DNA of 64,000 nt from Panagrolaimus kolymaensis (lineage: Eukaryota; Nematoda; Chromadorea; Rhabditida; Panagrolaimidae). The stretch covers positions 1,488,001 to 1,552,000 of the forward strand of contig JAJQJQ010000040.1 in NCBI GenBank assembly GCA_028622995.1, read 5' to 3'. Position 1 is the first letter of the stretch, and each line of letters begins with the position of its first letter. The notes under the pieces were generated by a model, which had not been told where the DNA came from, searched no databases, and saw only the letters and a program-made list of their open reading frames with translations. Positions 61,901 through 64,000 of this stretch are shown in pieces. The translations under genes were made by a program, and so were the position numbers.

Positions 61901-64000
61901 GTTCAGTAAGGTCATTAAAAGCATGTTGTTGTTGTTCAAGATTTTCAGGAAGAGCTGCTTCATAAATATCTGCTTGGTGTTGTAAATCAACTGTAATAAG
62001 TTCAATTGCTGGGGCAACTGTATCAAGTTTAGCACGATTTTCAAGAGTTTTACGCTTTTCATCAAGATTTGATTGAATTGTATCAAGTTGAGCGGATAAA
62101 TTGGGATTTGTAATTGAATGTTGAATATGATTAAGAGGTTGTTGAATTTTGTCATCAAGGTTATTAGCTTGTTTACGTAATTTACGAATTTGCTCAGCTA
62201 AATCCCCACTCTTTCTAATTTCATCATCATTAATGCCAGCTTCACCAAGAGTGAGAGCATTAATACCGATATCATTAATTTTCTTTAATAAATCATTATA
62301 ATCATGAAGAAGTTTTTCTTCTGTATTAATATCTTCATTAAGTGGAGCAGTTAATGCTTTAATATCAGAGCGTAATTGTTCTGTACGTCGGAATAATGCA
62401 TCACGAGTTGGTTTATCACTAATTTCATCAATATTAAGAGGTGTAATAGCTTCAATAATTTTATTAAGGGCACCTAGATCTTCTTTTGCTTCAATATGGG
62501 GTTTAAGTTCACCAATAGGATATTTGGTTAAAATATTTTGTTTGGAATTCTCCAAATCAGCAAGTTGATTTTCAATTGCATTAATAATATCATTTTGTTT
62601 CCTTGCATTTTCAAGTTTCTTTGAATGTTTATCATTTATAGCTTGAGCACGCTTTTTGATGGCTTTTTTACGCTTTTTCATTTCATCATTTGGAATGGGC
62701 AAAGTATCAATGCTTGAAATAAGTTGGTTAATAGGAATAAGCTGTTGTTCACTTAATTGTTCCAAAAGTAATATATCATTAGGTAAAATTGAATCAAGGT
62801 CACGCTCAACATTAGCAAGACCATCTTCAGCTTTATTAATTTGATCTGTGAAACCTTGTAATTCTTGACGTTTAGCAGTTTCATTTTCAACATTATCATA
62901 AAGTTTATTTAATTGATCATCAAGGGCTTGTTGACGTTGAAGTAAATTATTAAATTTAACCGATGGTTGAGTTAATGGTAAAAGATTATTAAGGTCATTT
63001 TCTTTTACTTTTAATTTATTCCCATTATCAGCATTTTGTTGTTTAATAGCATTAACATTTTCAATATTTATTTGTGGATCAGAAGGATTGAGATCATTGA
63101 TGGCTTTAATGGTATTATCAAGCTCTTTAGCAATATTATCAAGATCGATATTGAATTGTTCAAGCTTATTTGCCCTGTCAATAGCTGATTGCTGTGTGGC
63201 ATCAAGGCGTTGACGTAAATCAGATATTTCATTGGCTGATTTATTTTGTAATTCATTTGCATCCGGATTGCTTGGATCAAGTTGTTGCAAAAGGATATCA
63301 ACTTGTGAAATATGGGGAATACTGGTTTCAAGAATTTCGGCAACTTTACGTAGGTCTTCAACAGTTGCAGCAGGATCATTATCAATGCGTTCAGCTTTAT
63401 CAATGTCATCACGTAAAATAGAAATTTCACGATTGAGATTTGACGAAATTCCAGCTAATGCAAGCTTATCCGCTGCATCTTTTTCTTGTTCATTAAGGGA
63501 TTGGGCGATATCATTTAGACGTTCTCGAATTAATGGAAGGTTTAATGTATCACTATGATTAATAATGGTATTTGGATCTTGTGCTCGTTTTTCAAGTTGT
63601 TCAAGCTTGTCTTCAATAGGCTTTAATTGTTCATGAATGGAATTTAAAGCAGCAGGCTTTTTATCAAGATCATCCAATTTATGAACAGAAATAGCATCTT
63701 CACCAAGTTTATTGATGGTATCAATAAGGGCATTTTGGTCGGCAATAAGCTTATTTTCGCGTTCAATATCTTGTTCCAAACGATTAATAAAATCTTCACG
63801 AGTTTTGTTTAAATTATTTAATTGATTTTGAAGATCATTAAGTTGGTTTTTAACTTCATCATTATCTGGAAGCTGCTTTTGAAGCCAATCATTTGTTTTT
63901 CTGAGTTGCTTTTCAACATCTTTAAGACGTGAATCAATTGCTTCAGCGCGACGTACACCATCTTTTGCAGATGAAAGAGATTGAGGTGTATTAAATTCAT
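37824..64000 (-). CDS. anc-1: ANC-1/nesprin-like giant KASH protein, 3' part of gene
   Basis: Minus-strand exons in transcript order: >64000-61035 (partial), 60975-56617, 56557-52199, 52139-47781, 47721-43363, 43303-38945, 38887-38606, 38534-38013 and 37961-37824. All junctions are phase 0. At least 8566 residues are visible. The bulk is tandem copies of a 1453-residue Leu/Asn/Asp/Gln/Lys-rich helical repeat, followed by 94- and 174-residue non-repeated segments and a KASH domain. KASH proteins sit in the outer nuclear membrane, bind SUN proteins in the lumen and tie nuclei to the cytoskeleton; Caenorhabditis ANC-1 anchors nuclei and mitochondria in syncytial cells and also has near-identical giant repeats (six of about 900 residues). 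The N-terminal part, where the family usually has paired calponin-homology domains, is beyond the window. Assignment as a nesprin/ANC-1 type LINC protein is firm from the KASH sequence; strict orthology to anc-1 is inferred from architecture. Confidence 0.92.
38013..38534 (-). CDS. anc-1: Penultimate exon, cytoplasmic juxtamembrane segment
   Basis: The 174-codon exon has a TTTTAG acceptor and a GTAATT donor, phase 0 at both ends. It starts PLEQDLDSLKASVIALKQNL, a helical stretch, then an acidic disordered linker with many Ser and Asp (about residues 110-150 of the exon), and ends with Arg-rich RQRSRWRRILRTALPLQ just before the membrane segment. The basic residues directly before the hydrophobic helix fit the cytoplasmic side of a tail-anchored KASH protein. 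This exon is not part of the tandem repeat. Confidence 0.9.
38606..38887 (-). CDS. anc-1: Exon with a degenerate copy of the repeat start
   Basis: The 94-codon, phase-0 exon lies directly downstream of the last full repeat. Its protein aligns by eye with the first 80 residues of the repeat: VSLLNATDFGTKLL against TLLQLQELSEKL, EIRFLHVDSEELGEDFETVL against DVRFVETDWEQTNEDFENYL, and LANEISQEKGLETASNYI against LHNEISEERGIKDGINKV. It is therefore a diverged, truncated repeat that escaped the homogenisation seen in the other copies, or an ancestral unit from which the repeat grew. Confidence 0.85.
38945..43362 (-). repeat. Tandem repeat unit R1 (last copy in transcript order)
   Basis: The unit has a 4359-nt exon (38945-43303, 1453 codons) plus its upstream 59-nt intron (43304-43362). 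The encoded protein begins TANNFFNSHKPTLLQLQELS and ends DVAENQLENLK. It is dominated by Leu, Asn, Asp, Gln and Lys with few Cys, consistent with long helical or coiled-coil bundles. The intron on its 3' side (38888-38944) shares the first 40 or so bases with the other repeat introns and then diverges (from about 38904 toward the acceptor), which marks the right edge of the duplicated unit. Confidence 0.95.
43363..47780 (-). repeat. Tandem repeat unit R2
   Basis: Exon 43363-47721 plus intron 47722-47780. It carries three of the five copy-specific bases I found: C at 45580 (synonymous, Glu), G at 46826 (Phe to Ser in the KAFEGG context) and A at 46949 (Ala to Val in the KKSKAPKE context). These are the only amino-acid differences seen between complete repeats. 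Confidence 0.95.
47781..52198 (-). repeat. Tandem repeat unit R3
   Basis: Exon 47781-52139 plus intron 52140-52198. The encoded protein is identical to R1; the one base difference found is G at 51558, a synonymous His codon in the LPEHDPIV context. Confidence 0.95.
52199..56616 (-). repeat. Tandem repeat unit R4
   Basis: Exon 52199-56557 plus intron 56558-56616. The encoded protein is identical to R1; the one base difference found is C at 53090, a synonymous Gln codon in the EQQQHAF context. Confidence 0.95.
56617..61034 (-). repeat. Tandem repeat unit R5
   Basis: Exon 56617-60975 plus intron 60976-61034. I found no base difference from R1 within the exon, although R1 and R5 are separated by about 13 kb of array. 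Confidence 0.95.
61035..64000 (-). repeat. Tandem repeat unit R6, cut by the window edge
   Basis: The visible 2966 nt encode the C-terminal 988 residues of a sixth copy, with no difference from R1 noticed. The array therefore continues past the window, and the true copy number is six or more. Confidence 0.93.

Noticed and set aside
38945..64000. CRISPR-like or satellite interpretation of the regular array
   Set aside because: The period is 4418 bp, the units are coding with phase-0 introns, and the frame ends in a KASH domain.
38888..64000. Each 1450-codon frame as a separate intronless gene
   Set aside because: They lack ATG starts at the frame beginnings; splice sites join them in phase to each other and to the KASH exon.
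1..64000. tRNA, rRNA or spliced-leader RNA genes
   Set aside because: I looked for T-loop and B-box motifs and for conserved rRNA stretches and saw none; a covariance-model scan would be decisive.

Overview
The window reads as AT-rich nematode nuclear DNA. Genes are split by many short introns (often 43-60 nt) with GT donors and T-rich TTTNAG acceptors. Two genes sit head to tail about 185 nt apart, like a trans-spliced nematode operon. The right-hand 26 kb is an ANC-1/nesprin-type giant gene made of near-identical repeats, a layout known from Caenorhabditis anc-1. I joined exons by hand from splice signals and reading phase, and every complete gene model closes to a whole number of codons.

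Left part (1-4682, + strand): the 3' end of a mitochondrial ribosomal protein gene (mL65/MRPS30 type), followed by a seven-exon gene for a 966-residue AT-hook plus WD40 protein that resembles the TFIIIC subunit GTF3C2. Positions 4683-10458 are a gene-poor spacer holding a 254-bp foldback element (9879-10132) close upstream of the next gene. Positions 10459-24310 hold one 21-exon gene for a 2182-residue, Ser/Pro/Gln-rich, probably scaffold-like protein that I cannot name. A separate first exon with a start codon (13426-13944) fits in phase and predicts a shorter isoform of 1809 residues.

Middle (24883-29930, + strand): two tandem DUF4440/NTF2-like genes, the first of which looks damaged, then a five-exon gene for a PRPP-synthase-associated protein (PRPSAP). 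After a 3.1-kb spacer comes a three-exon gene (33057-34772) for a 479-residue acidic, probably nuclear protein.

Right part (37824-64000, - strand, convergent with the previous gene): the 3' portion of an anc-1/nesprin-like gene. Its last exon, only 138 nt, encodes a clear KASH domain. Two small exons precede it in transcript order, and upstream of those lie five complete and one partial copy of a 4418-bp unit. Each unit is a 4359-nt exon (1453 codons, phase 0) plus a 59-nt intron, and copies differ at only a handful of bases. At least 8566 residues of this protein lie in the window; its N-terminus, expected to carry actin-binding CH domains in this family, lies beyond base 64000.
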